NCBI GenBank assembly: GCA_003505795.1
Contig: DNXT01000117.1
Span: forward strand, 1 to 11,046
Reading direction: 5' to 3'
DNA: 11,046 nt
Source of the DNA: Lysobacteraceae bacterium
GTDB lineage: Bacteria; Pseudomonadota; Gammaproteobacteria; Xanthomonadales; Xanthomonadaceae
A model generated the notes under the pieces. The model searched no databases and had not been told where the DNA came from. It saw nothing but the letters and a program-made list of their open reading frames with translations. Positions 5,417 through 11,046 of the stretch are shown here, piece by piece; within the stretch, counting starts at the first letter, position 1, and each line of letters opens with the position of its first letter. The position numbers were made by a program, and so were the translations under genes.

Positions 5417-7120
5417 TTACAGCGACTGCATCTCGTTGTCGGCGTTGCGCGAGCGCTCCGGCGCGGCCGGCGGCGGCGTTTCGACGGCCGGCGCAGCGGC
5501 CGGGTCGGCGTCCTGCACGTTCTCCGGCACTTCCAGGTAGGGCAGCTGCAGCGCCTGGCTGGTCATGCCGCGGATCCGGTTGGTCAGCGCCGGGCTGCTG
5601 TTGATCTGCTGCCCGTACGACGGAACGATCTGCTTCAGGCGTTCGGCCCAGCCGGCGGCCATCTGCTGCGGGAACGCCTTGGCCAGCAGGTCCAGCATGA
5701 TCGGCGGCGAGGTCGAGGCGCCCGGCGAGGCGCCCAGCAGCGCGGTGATGGTCTTGTCCTGGTCGATGACGATCTCGGTGCCGAACTGCAGGATCGCGCC
5801 CTTTTCCGGATCGCGCTTGATCACCTGCACGCGCTGGCCGGCGGTGACCAGCTTCCAGTCCTCGCGCCGGGCATTGGGGTAGTACTTGAGCAGTTCCGCC
5901 TGGCGGTCGTCGTCGGTCAGCTCGGCCTGCTGCATCAGGTACTTCACCAGGTCCAGGTTCTCCCCGCCGACCTTGAGCATGCCGCCGACGTTGTGGGGGG
6001 TGACCGAGGAGTACAGGTCGAACCAGGAGCCGTCCTTGAGGAACTTGGTGCTGTACAGCGCGAACGGCCCGAACAGCACCACCGGCTTGCCGTCGAGCTT
6101 GCGCGCGTCGATGTGCGGCACCGACATCGGCGGCGAACCGGTCTCGGCCATGCCGTAGACCTTGACCTTGTGGCGATCGGCCACGGCCGGGGCCTGGAAC
6201 GCCAGGAACTGGCCACCGACCGGGAAGCCGGCGTAGTCCTTCGATTCCGGGATGCCCGACATCTGCAGCAGCTTCAGCGCGGCGCCGCCGGCGCCGATGA
6301 ACACGAAGCGCGACTTGACCGTGCGCTCCTGGCCGTTGTCCAGGTCCTTGACGGTGACGTTCCAGGTCTTGTCGTCGTTCTGGCGCAGCGCGGTGACTTC
6401 GTGGCGCAGCCGCAGCTGGAAGTTCGGGCTGCGCTCGAGCGCGTCGGTGAGCTGGCGGGTGATCACCCCGAAGTTCACGTCGGTGCCCAGCGGCATGTAG
6501 GTGGCGGCGACCTTCTGCCGCGGATCGCGGCCTTCCATCACCAGCGGCGCCCACTGCTTGATCTGCGCCGGGTCGGTGGAGAACTGCATTCCGTAGAACA
6601 GCGGGTTCTTGACCAGCGCGTCGTGGCGCTTGCGCAGGTATTCGATGCGGTCGTCGCCCCAGACGAAGCTCATGTGCGGGGTCGGGTTGATGAAGTCCGA
6701 GGGCTGGCCCAGGCGGCCCTGCTGGATCTCGTGGGCCCAGAACTGGCGCGAGATCTCGAACTGCTCGGCGATGCCGACCGCGCGCTTGGTCTCGATCGAG
6801 CCGTCCGGCAGTTCCGGGGTGTAGTTGAGCTCGGCGAAGGCCGAGTGGCCGGTGCCGGCGTTGTTCCAGCCGTTGGAGCTTTCCAGCGCGACGCCGTCCA
6901 GGCGCTCGAACAGCTGGAGGTTCCAGTCCGGCTGCAGCTCCTGCAGATAGGTGGCCAGGGTGACGCTCATGATGCCGCCGCCGACCAGGACCACGTCCAC
7001 CGGCTTGTCGTTTTCCGCGGCGGGCACGGGACGCTGGTGGAGCGGCCAGTACAGGAACAGCACGGCGGCAATGGCCAACAGCAGCACCACGCCGGCCAGG
7101 GCTTTGATGAATTTCTTCAT
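5417..7120 (-). CDS. mqo: Malate:quinone oxidoreductase with N-terminal membrane helix
   Basis: A 567-residue FAD enzyme (EC 1.1.5.4) that oxidises malate to oxaloacetate and passes electrons to the membrane quinone pool, bypassing or supplementing NAD malate dehydrogenase. It matches E. coli Mqo (about 548 aa) nearly throughout: the FAD-binding VDVVLVGGGIMSVTLATYL (41-59), SSNGWNNAGTGHSA (81-94), PHMSFVWGDD, WAPLVMEGRDPRQKVAA, FIGAGGAALKLLQMSGIPE, AGFPVGGQFL and LLGASPGASTSPPIML. The N-terminus (KKFIKALAGVVLLLAIAAVL) is a membrane anchor or uncleaved signal. Residues 531-567 are a Pro/Ala-rich low-complexity tail. The ATG at 7120 was chosen because it precedes the helix; an in-frame start at 7252 would add a Pro/Arg-rich stretch and would include the candidate promoter. 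No clear Shine-Dalgarno is seen. It appears to be transcribed alone. Confidence 0.95.
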   Translation of the reverse strand: MKKFIKALAGVVLLLAIAAVLFLYWPLHQRPVPAAENDKPVDVVLVGGGIMSVTLATYLQELQPDWNLQLFERLDGVALESSNGWNNAGTGHSAFAELNYTPELPDGSIETKRAVGIAEQFEISRQFWAHEIQQGRLGQPSDFINPTPHMSFVWGDDRIEYLRKRHDALVKNPLFYGMQFSTDPAQIKQWAPLVMEGRDPRQKVAATYMPLGTDVNFGVITRQLTDALERSPNFQLRLRHEVTALRQNDDKTWNVTVKDLDNGQERTVKSRFVFIGAGGAALKLLQMSGIPESKDYAGFPVGGQFLAFQAPAVADRHKVKVYGMAETGSPPMSVPHIDARKLDGKPVVLFGPFALYSTKFLKDGSWFDLYSSVTPHNVGGMLKVGGENLDLVKYLMQQAELTDDDRQAELLKYYPNARREDWKLVTAGQRVQVIKRDPEKGAILQFGTEIVIDQDKTITALLGASPGASTSPPIMLDLLAKAFPQQMAAGWAERLKQIVPSYGQQINSSPALTNRIRGMTSQALQLPYLEVPENVQDADPAAAPAVETPPPAAPERSRNADNEMQSL

Positions 7121-7208
7121 GACAGGGAGATCGGGAGAGAGGGGGAGCGCGACGCCGTGGAGAGGGGCTGCCGGATGAGGCACGGGTGGCCATTGGCGCG
7201 CGTTCACG

Positions 7209-7237
7209 ATCTTACCCCCGGTGCGACGCCTTGTCGC
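7209..7237 (-). promoter_or_regulatory. Candidate sigma-70 promoter of mqo
   Basis: On the minus strand, GCGACA (7232-7237; 4 of 6 match to TTGACA), a 17-nt spacer and TAAGAT (7209-7214; 4 of 6 match to TATAAT). Transcription would begin near 7202, giving a leader of about 80 nt before the mqo ATG. The spacing is ideal and the boxes are moderate. In GC-rich DNA such matches can arise by chance. Confidence 0.35.
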
Positions 7238-7258
7238 GGGCCGGCGTTGCATGCGACC

Positions 7259-7278
7259 GCGGGCCGTTTCCGGCCCGC
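7259..7278 (-). terminator. GAAA-tetraloop hairpin after otsA
   Basis: A perfect 8-bp G+C stem (GCGGGCCG 7259-7266 with CGGCCCGC 7271-7278). Its loop reads GAAA on the minus strand, a stable GNRA-type tetraloop. It starts 8 nt after the otsA stop (7287-7289). No U-tract follows. It probably marks the end of the trehalose operon transcript, just before the mqo promoter region. Confidence 0.5.
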
Positions 7279-7286
7279 CGGCCCGC

Positions 7287-8657
7287 TCAGCCCGACTGTT
7301 CCAGGGCCTCGAGGTAGCGCTGGCGCCAGTGGTTGATGTCGTTGTTGCGCAGGTGCTCCATCATCGCCTGCCAGCGATCGATCCGCTTCGGCAGCGACAG
7401 CGTGGCCGCGGTGGCGATGGCGTCGGCGACGCCGTCCAGGTCGTGCGGATTGACCAGCAGCGCCTCCTTCATCTCGTCGGCGGCGCCGGCCAGCAGCGAC
7501 AGCACCAGTACGCCCGGATTCTCCGGGTCCTGTGCCGCCACGTATTCCTTGGCGACCAGGTTCATGCCGTCGCGCAGCGGCGTCACCAGCCCCACCGCCG
7601 CGGCCCGGTAGAAGCCGGTCAGGGTGGCATGGGTGAAGTTCTGGTTGACGTAGCGCAGCGGGGTCCAGTCCGGCTCGGCATGGCCGCCGTTGATGTGGCC
7701 GGCGATCTGCTCGAGCTGGTTGCGCAACTGCCGGTACTCGGTGACGTCGCCGCGCGAGACCGGCGCGATCTGCAGGTAGGTGAGGCTGCCGCGCTGGTCC
7801 GGATGGCGGTCGAGGTAGCGCTCGAAGCCGAGGAAGCGCTCCGGCAGGCCCTTGGAGTAGTCCAGCCGGTCCACGCCGATCGCCAGCTGGCGGCCGCGCA
7901 GGCTGCCCTGCAGGTCCTTGACCGCCTGCTTGGAGGCGGCGGCCCTGGCCTGGCGGGCGATCAGCTGGGTGTCGATGCCGATCGGGAACGCCGCGGTGCG
8001 GAAGCGGCGGCCGCCGGGGGCCTCGACCGCATCGCCCTCGAGCAGGCGGCCGCCGCCGAACAGGCGCACGTAGGAGCGGAACCGGTCCACGTCGCGCTGG
8101 GTCTGGAAGCCGATCAGGTCGTAGGCGTACAGGCTGGGGAACAGCCGCGAATGGTCCGGCATGGCCTGGACCAGGTCGGCCGAGGGCATCGGCACGTGCA
8201 GGAAGAAGCCGATCTTGCAGCCGATCCCGCGCTCGCGCAGCAGCGCGCCGAGCGGGATCAGGTGGTAGTCGTGGATCCACACCGTGTCGTCTTCGCGCAG
8301 CATCGGCGCCAGTTTTTCCGCGAACAGGGCGTTGACCCGGCGATAGCCGTCGCGGGTATCGCGGGAGTAGTCGACCAGGTCCAGGCGGAAGTGCAGCAGC
8401 GGCCACAGCGTGCGATTGGCGAAGCCGTTGTAGTAGGCGTCGATGTCGCGCTTGTTGAGGTCCAGGGTGACGAAGCGGATGTTGCCGTCGTTCTGCTCGT
8501 GGATCGCGCCGCTGTCGCCGCGCACGGTCTTGCCGCTCCAGCCGAACCACATGCCGCCGCGCTCCTTCAGCGCCGCGAGCAGGCCGACCGCCAGGCCGCC
8601 GGCGCGGCTCTCTCCGGGCACCGCCACGCGGTTGGATACCACTACCAGACGGCTCAT
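7287..8657 (-). CDS. otsA: Trehalose-6-phosphate synthase (GT20)
   Basis: A 456-residue cytoplasmic GT20 glycosyltransferase that joins UDP-glucose and glucose-6-phosphate into trehalose-6-phosphate. Recognisable features: VVVSNRV at the N-terminus (R10), GGLAVGL (20-26), Y76, W85 in NRTLWPLLHF, WIHDYHLIPL (D130), FFLHVPMPS (H154), VDRLDYSKGLPERF (R264 and K269, which contact the donor phosphates) and LRDGMNLVAKEYVAAQD (D363, E371). It ends like E. coli OtsA (NDINHWRQRYLEAL). One small change is LSLLAGAA (387 onwards), where E. coli has LSQFAGAA. The ATG overlaps the GH15 stop by 4 nt (ATGA), and AGGAGG lies just upstream within the GH15 end, so translation is probably coupled. With otsB and GH15 it forms a trehalose operon, expected to respond to osmotic or stress signals, though no such site is visible. 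Confidence 0.95.
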   Translation of the reverse strand: MSRLVVVSNRVAVPGESRAGGLAVGLLAALKERGGMWFGWSGKTVRGDSGAIHEQNDGNIRFVTLDLNKRDIDAYYNGFANRTLWPLLHFRLDLVDYSRDTRDGYRRVNALFAEKLAPMLREDDTVWIHDYHLIPLGALLRERGIGCKIGFFLHVPMPSADLVQAMPDHSRLFPSLYAYDLIGFQTQRDVDRFRSYVRLFGGGRLLEGDAVEAPGGRRFRTAAFPIGIDTQLIARQARAAASKQAVKDLQGSLRGRQLAIGVDRLDYSKGLPERFLGFERYLDRHPDQRGSLTYLQIAPVSRGDVTEYRQLRNQLEQIAGHINGGHAEPDWTPLRYVNQNFTHATLTGFYRAAAVGLVTPLRDGMNLVAKEYVAAQDPENPGVLVLSLLAGAADEMKEALLVNPHDLDGVADAIATAATLSLPKRIDRWQAMMEHLRNNDINHWRQRYLEALEQSG

Positions 8658-10435
8658 GACGCCTCCTGCCAGCTGCGCGACAGGCGCATCGCGGCGATGA
8701 TCAGGCCCACGTGCGAGTAGGTCTGCGGGAAATTGCCCCAGGCTTCGCCGTCCTCGAACGACAGGTCCTCCGACAGCAGGCCCAGGTGGTTGCGGCGCTC
8801 CAGGATGCGCTCGAACATCGCGCGCGCCTCGTCCTTGCGCCCGATCGCCGCGAGCGCGTCGATGTACCAGAACGTGCAGATGGTGAAGCTGGTCTCCGGC
8901 TCGCCGAAATCGTCGGCGGCGACGTAGCGGTACAGCGAGTCGCCGTGCTTGAGCTCGCGGCCGATCGCCTCGACCGTGGCGATGAAGCGCGGATCGTCGT
9001 TGCCGACGATGCCGATGTCGGCCAGCAGCAGCAGCGACGCGTCCAGCCGGTGGCCGCCGAAGGTGTCGGTGAAGTGGCCGCGCTCGGCGCTCCAGGCCGC
9101 GTCGAGCAGGCGCTGGCGGATCTCGTCGGCGCGTCCGCGCCAGTAGTCGTGGCGTTCTTCCAGGGCCAGGCGGCCGGCGATCTTGGCGAGCCGGTCGCAG
9201 GCGGCCCAGCACATCGCCGCGGTGTAGGTGTGGACCTCGGCGCGGCCGCGGAATTCCCACAGGCCGGCGTCGGGCACGGCGTGCAGCGCGTAGGCGCGCT
9301 CGCCGAGCGGCTCCAGCCGCCGGAAGGTGCTCTCGTCGCCCGGGTCCTTCAGGCGCAGGTCGAAGAACAGCTGGGTGGAGGCGAGCACCACGCTGCCGTA
9401 GACGTCGTGCTGCTTCTGGATCCAGGCCAGGTTGCCGCGCCGCACCGGGCCCATGCCGCGGTAGCCGGCCAGCGACTCGACCTCGTGCTCCTCCAGCTGC
9501 GACTCGAAGCCGATCCCGTACAGCGGCTGCAGGCTGCCGTCGCTGGTGGCGATGTTGAAGATGTAGCCGATGAACTGCTCCATCGTGCGGGTCGCGCCGA
9601 GCCGGTTGAGCGCGCGCACCACGAACGCGGCGTCGCGCAGCCAGCAGTAGCGGTAGTCCCAGTTGCGCGGGGTATGCGGGGCCTCCGGGATGGAGGTGGT
9701 CATCGCCGCGATGATCGCGCCGCTGTCCTCGTACTGGCACAGCTTGAGGGTGATCGCGCTGCGGATCACCGCTTCCTGCCAGTCCAGCGGGATCGACAGG
9801 TAGCGCACCCACTCGCGCCAGTATTCCTCGGTGCGCTCCTGCGCCTCCTGCACGTAGCCGGTCAGCGACCGGGTCAGCGACTCGTCCACGCCCAGCACCA
9901 GGTTGACCGGATGCGCCAGCACGAACGGCAGGCCGTCGCGGATGAAGCGCACCGGCACGTCGGTGGTCAGGCGCAGGGTGAACTCCGGCAGCAGCCAGCG
10001 GATGTGGTTGCTGCCCCAGGTGGTCTCCGGCTGGCGCGCGCCCCAGTCGGCCAGCGGGCGCGCGCGCACCACGATGCGCGGATTGCCGGCCAGCGGGCGG
10101 ACCTGGCGGATGATGCTGACCGGGCGGTAGAAGCGGCCGTTGTTGCGCCAGCGCGGCGCGAAGTCGATCACCTCGATCGCGCCGCCCTTGTCGTCGCGCA
10201 TCACCGTGCGCAGGATCGCGGTGTTCTGCAGGTAGTGCTGCTCGCTGCCGGCGAAGCCCTCCAGCTCGACCGCGAAGTCGCCGCCGCTCTGCTCGCGCGG
10301 GGACAGCAGCGAACAGAACGCCGGGTCGCCATCGAAGGCCGGCAGGCAGCTCCACACCACCCGGGCCTGCCTGTCGATCAGTGCGCCGAAGCTGCAGTTG
10401 CCGATGACGCCGAGGTCGAGATTGGGTTCGGTCAT
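8654..10435 (-). CDS. Cytoplasmic glycoside hydrolase family 15 protein (glucoamylase/trehalase-like)
   Basis: A 593-residue two-part GH15 enzyme: an N-terminal beta-sandwich-like region (about 1-210; LGVIGNCSFGALIDRQARVV near the start) and a C-terminal (alpha/alpha)6 barrel. Substrate-site motif NWDYRYCWLRDA covers 258-269. The likely general acid is E394 in DAGLWEFRG and the likely base is E556 in GLLSEDLSFEDGEAWGNFPQ; SHVGLI (574-579) follows, as in bacterial GH15 proteins. No signal peptide is seen, so it should be cytoplasmic, unlike secreted glucoamylases. GH15 includes alpha-1,4-glucan exo-hydrolases and, in mycobacteria and archaea, trehalases. The position between otsB and otsA makes trehalose or a trehalose-linked alpha-glucan the likely substrate, but this is inference. 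It starts 75 nt after the otsB stop, with GAGGA 11 nt before the ATG. It overlaps otsA by 4 nt. Confidence 0.9.
   Translation of the reverse strand: MTEPNLDLGVIGNCSFGALIDRQARVVWSCLPAFDGDPAFCSLLSPREQSGGDFAVELEGFAGSEQHYLQNTAILRTVMRDDKGGAIEVIDFAPRWRNNGRFYRPVSIIRQVRPLAGNPRIVVRARPLADWGARQPETTWGSNHIRWLLPEFTLRLTTDVPVRFIRDGLPFVLAHPVNLVLGVDESLTRSLTGYVQEAQERTEEYWREWVRYLSIPLDWQEAVIRSAITLKLCQYEDSGAIIAAMTTSIPEAPHTPRNWDYRYCWLRDAAFVVRALNRLGATRTMEQFIGYIFNIATSDGSLQPLYGIGFESQLEEHEVESLAGYRGMGPVRRGNLAWIQKQHDVYGSVVLASTQLFFDLRLKDPGDESTFRRLEPLGERAYALHAVPDAGLWEFRGRAEVHTYTAAMCWAACDRLAKIAGRLALEERHDYWRGRADEIRQRLLDAAWSAERGHFTDTFGGHRLDASLLLLADIGIVGNDDPRFIATVEAIGRELKHGDSLYRYVAADDFGEPETSFTICTFWYIDALAAIGRKDEARAMFERILERRNHLGLLSEDLSFEDGEAWGNFPQTYSHVGLIIAAMRLSRSWQEAS
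8662..8667 (-). promoter_or_regulatory. otsA Shine-Dalgarno inside the GH15 gene end
   Basis: Minus-strand AGGAGG lies 4 nt before the otsA ATG (8657). It is the strongest ribosome-binding site seen in the window and fixes the otsA start. It lies within the last codons of the GH15 gene, so ribosomes finishing GH15 cross it. Confidence 0.75.
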
Positions 10436-10510
10436 TGAAGCGTGGGTCCTCGTGGGTCGGTGCGGCCCCGCCGGTGGATGCCGCTGTCGGTGGTCAGTAG
10501 CCCTGGATGC

Positions 10511-11046
10511 TCAAACCGCGTTCTCGTGCAGCCAGGCGTGCACGGTATGCGTGTCCGGCAGCGCGTGGCGCGCCTGGGTGCCGGCGCGGCGGCCGACCAG
10601 CACGCTCCAGCCGCCGAGCCGGTTGGCGGCGGCGAAGCCGAACTCGTCGGTGAGGTCGTCGCCGACGAACACCGGGCGGCGGCCGGCGAAGGCCGGTTGC
10701 TGCATCAATTGTTCGACCGCGCGGCCCTTGTCGCTGCCCTCGGGCACGAACTCGACCACGTGGTCGCCCGGCTGCAGGCGGTATCCGCGCAGCGCACCGA
10801 GCTGGTCCTCGGCGAACTGCATCACCGTGCTGCCCGCAGCCGGCGCCGAGCGCCAGTGCAGGGCCAGGCTCACGCCCTTGTCCTCGACCATCACGCCGGG
10901 ATGGGCCTGGGCCAGGTGCGCGGCGCGCTGGTGCAGCGCGTGCAGCCAGCCGGAGGTGTCTTCCGGCATCGCGGCGCGGGCGTCGGGATCGCTGCGCAGC
11001 TCGTGGCCGTGCAGGCCCGCGGCCGGCAGCTGCAGCGGCGCGAACA
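10511..11046 (-). CDS. otsB: Trehalose-6-phosphate phosphatase, C-terminal part (5' cut by window edge)
   Basis: The frame stays open to the right edge, so 177 residues are visible and the N-terminus (with the DxDGT nucleophile motif of HAD phosphatases) lies outside. It removes phosphate from trehalose-6-phosphate, completing the OtsA-OtsB pathway in the cytoplasm. Visible: AAGLHGHELR near the edge (an OtsB signature), the cap-domain region (about 40-110), GSDKGRAVEQLM with the HAD motif III lysine, and FVGDDLTDEFGF, the metal-binding acidic motif IV (GDDxTDE). The gene ends at TGA (10511-10513), 75 nt before the GH15 start on the same strand, and is probably early or first in the operon. 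An internal ATG at 10969 is not the true start because family sequence continues upstream of it. Confidence 0.92.
   Translation of the reverse strand, partial: FAPLQLPAAGLHGHELRSDPDARAAMPEDTSGWLHALHQRAAHLAQAHPGVMVEDKGVSLALHWRSAPAAGSTVMQFAEDQLGALRGYRLQPGDHVVEFVPEGSDKGRAVEQLMQQPAFAGRRPVFVGDDLTDEFGFAAANRLGGWSVLVGRRAGTQARHALPDTHTVHAWLHENAV

Noticed and set aside
3624..7193. A 1189-codon minus-strand open frame
   Set aside because: It runs antisense to the dehydrogenase and out of frame through mqo, both of which have clear conserved motifs. Its composition is Arg/Gly/Ala-rich and matches no family.
7121..7252. Upstream in-frame start extending Mqo by 44 residues
   Set aside because: The extension is Arg/Pro-rich with no family similarity, would bury the membrane helix, and overlaps the candidate promoter and leader.
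5372..7336. A 654-codon plus-strand open frame opposite mqo
   Set aside because: It is antisense to the highly conserved mqo. Its Val/Gln/Arg/His-rich composition is typical of a complementary-strand shadow.
7287..10355. A possible GH15-OtsA fusion protein of 1022 residues
   Set aside because: The upstream half is read out of frame with the real GH15 gene. A proper stop/start overlap (ATGA) and AGGAGG show that otsA begins at 8657.

Overview
The window is high-GC bacterial chromosome with dense coding. Gene content (an otsB / GH15 / otsA cluster, a membrane-anchored Mqo and a polyamine-type catabolic locus) and short intergenic repeats headed GTAGGAGCGACTTC suggest a gammaproteobacterium of the Xanthomonadaceae/Lysobacteraceae (Xanthomonas, Lysobacter or a relative). 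This placement rests on recognition of repeats and protein families, not on a search.

Layout. (1) 1-134 (+): the last residues of a probable TFIIB-type zinc-ribbon protein. (2) 204-1016 (-): a solitary ParB/Srx-fold protein with a C-terminal coiled coil. (3) 1112-5174: a divergent amine/polyamine catabolism locus. An omega-amino acid:pyruvate aminotransferase is on the minus strand. On the plus strand, a PuuR-like XRE-cupin regulator, a small two-helix membrane protein and a PuuC-like aldehyde dehydrogenase are closely spaced and probably form an operon. The 256-bp divergent intergenic region carries a mirror-image 9-bp motif (ATGTAAAGT) 27-28 nt before each start codon, with a head-to-head pair of REP elements between the two copies. 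(4) 5175-5416: a non-coding convergent gap with three more REP units, a short tandem repeat and a strong hairpin. (5) 5417-7120 (-): malate:quinone oxidoreductase with an N-terminal membrane helix. (6) 7287-11046 (-): the trehalose cluster, in transcription order otsB (cut by the window edge), a GH15 glycosidase, then otsA, which overlaps GH15 by 4 nt.

How the genes fit together. The aminotransferase would turn a terminal amine into an aldehyde, or transaminate beta-alanine or GABA. The PuuC-like enzyme would oxidise an aminoaldehyde to the acid. The PuuR-like protein is the obvious local regulator of both arms. Mqo feeds electrons from malate to the quinone pool. OtsA and OtsB make trehalose from UDP-glucose and glucose-6-phosphate, and the co-translated cytoplasmic GH15 enzyme may hydrolyse trehalose or an alpha-glucan to balance the pool.

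No tRNA, rRNA, CRISPR array, transposase or prophage gene was seen. There is no clearly new enzyme system. The most unusual features are the mirror-image operator candidates split by a REP pair, and the compensatory stem changes among the REP units.
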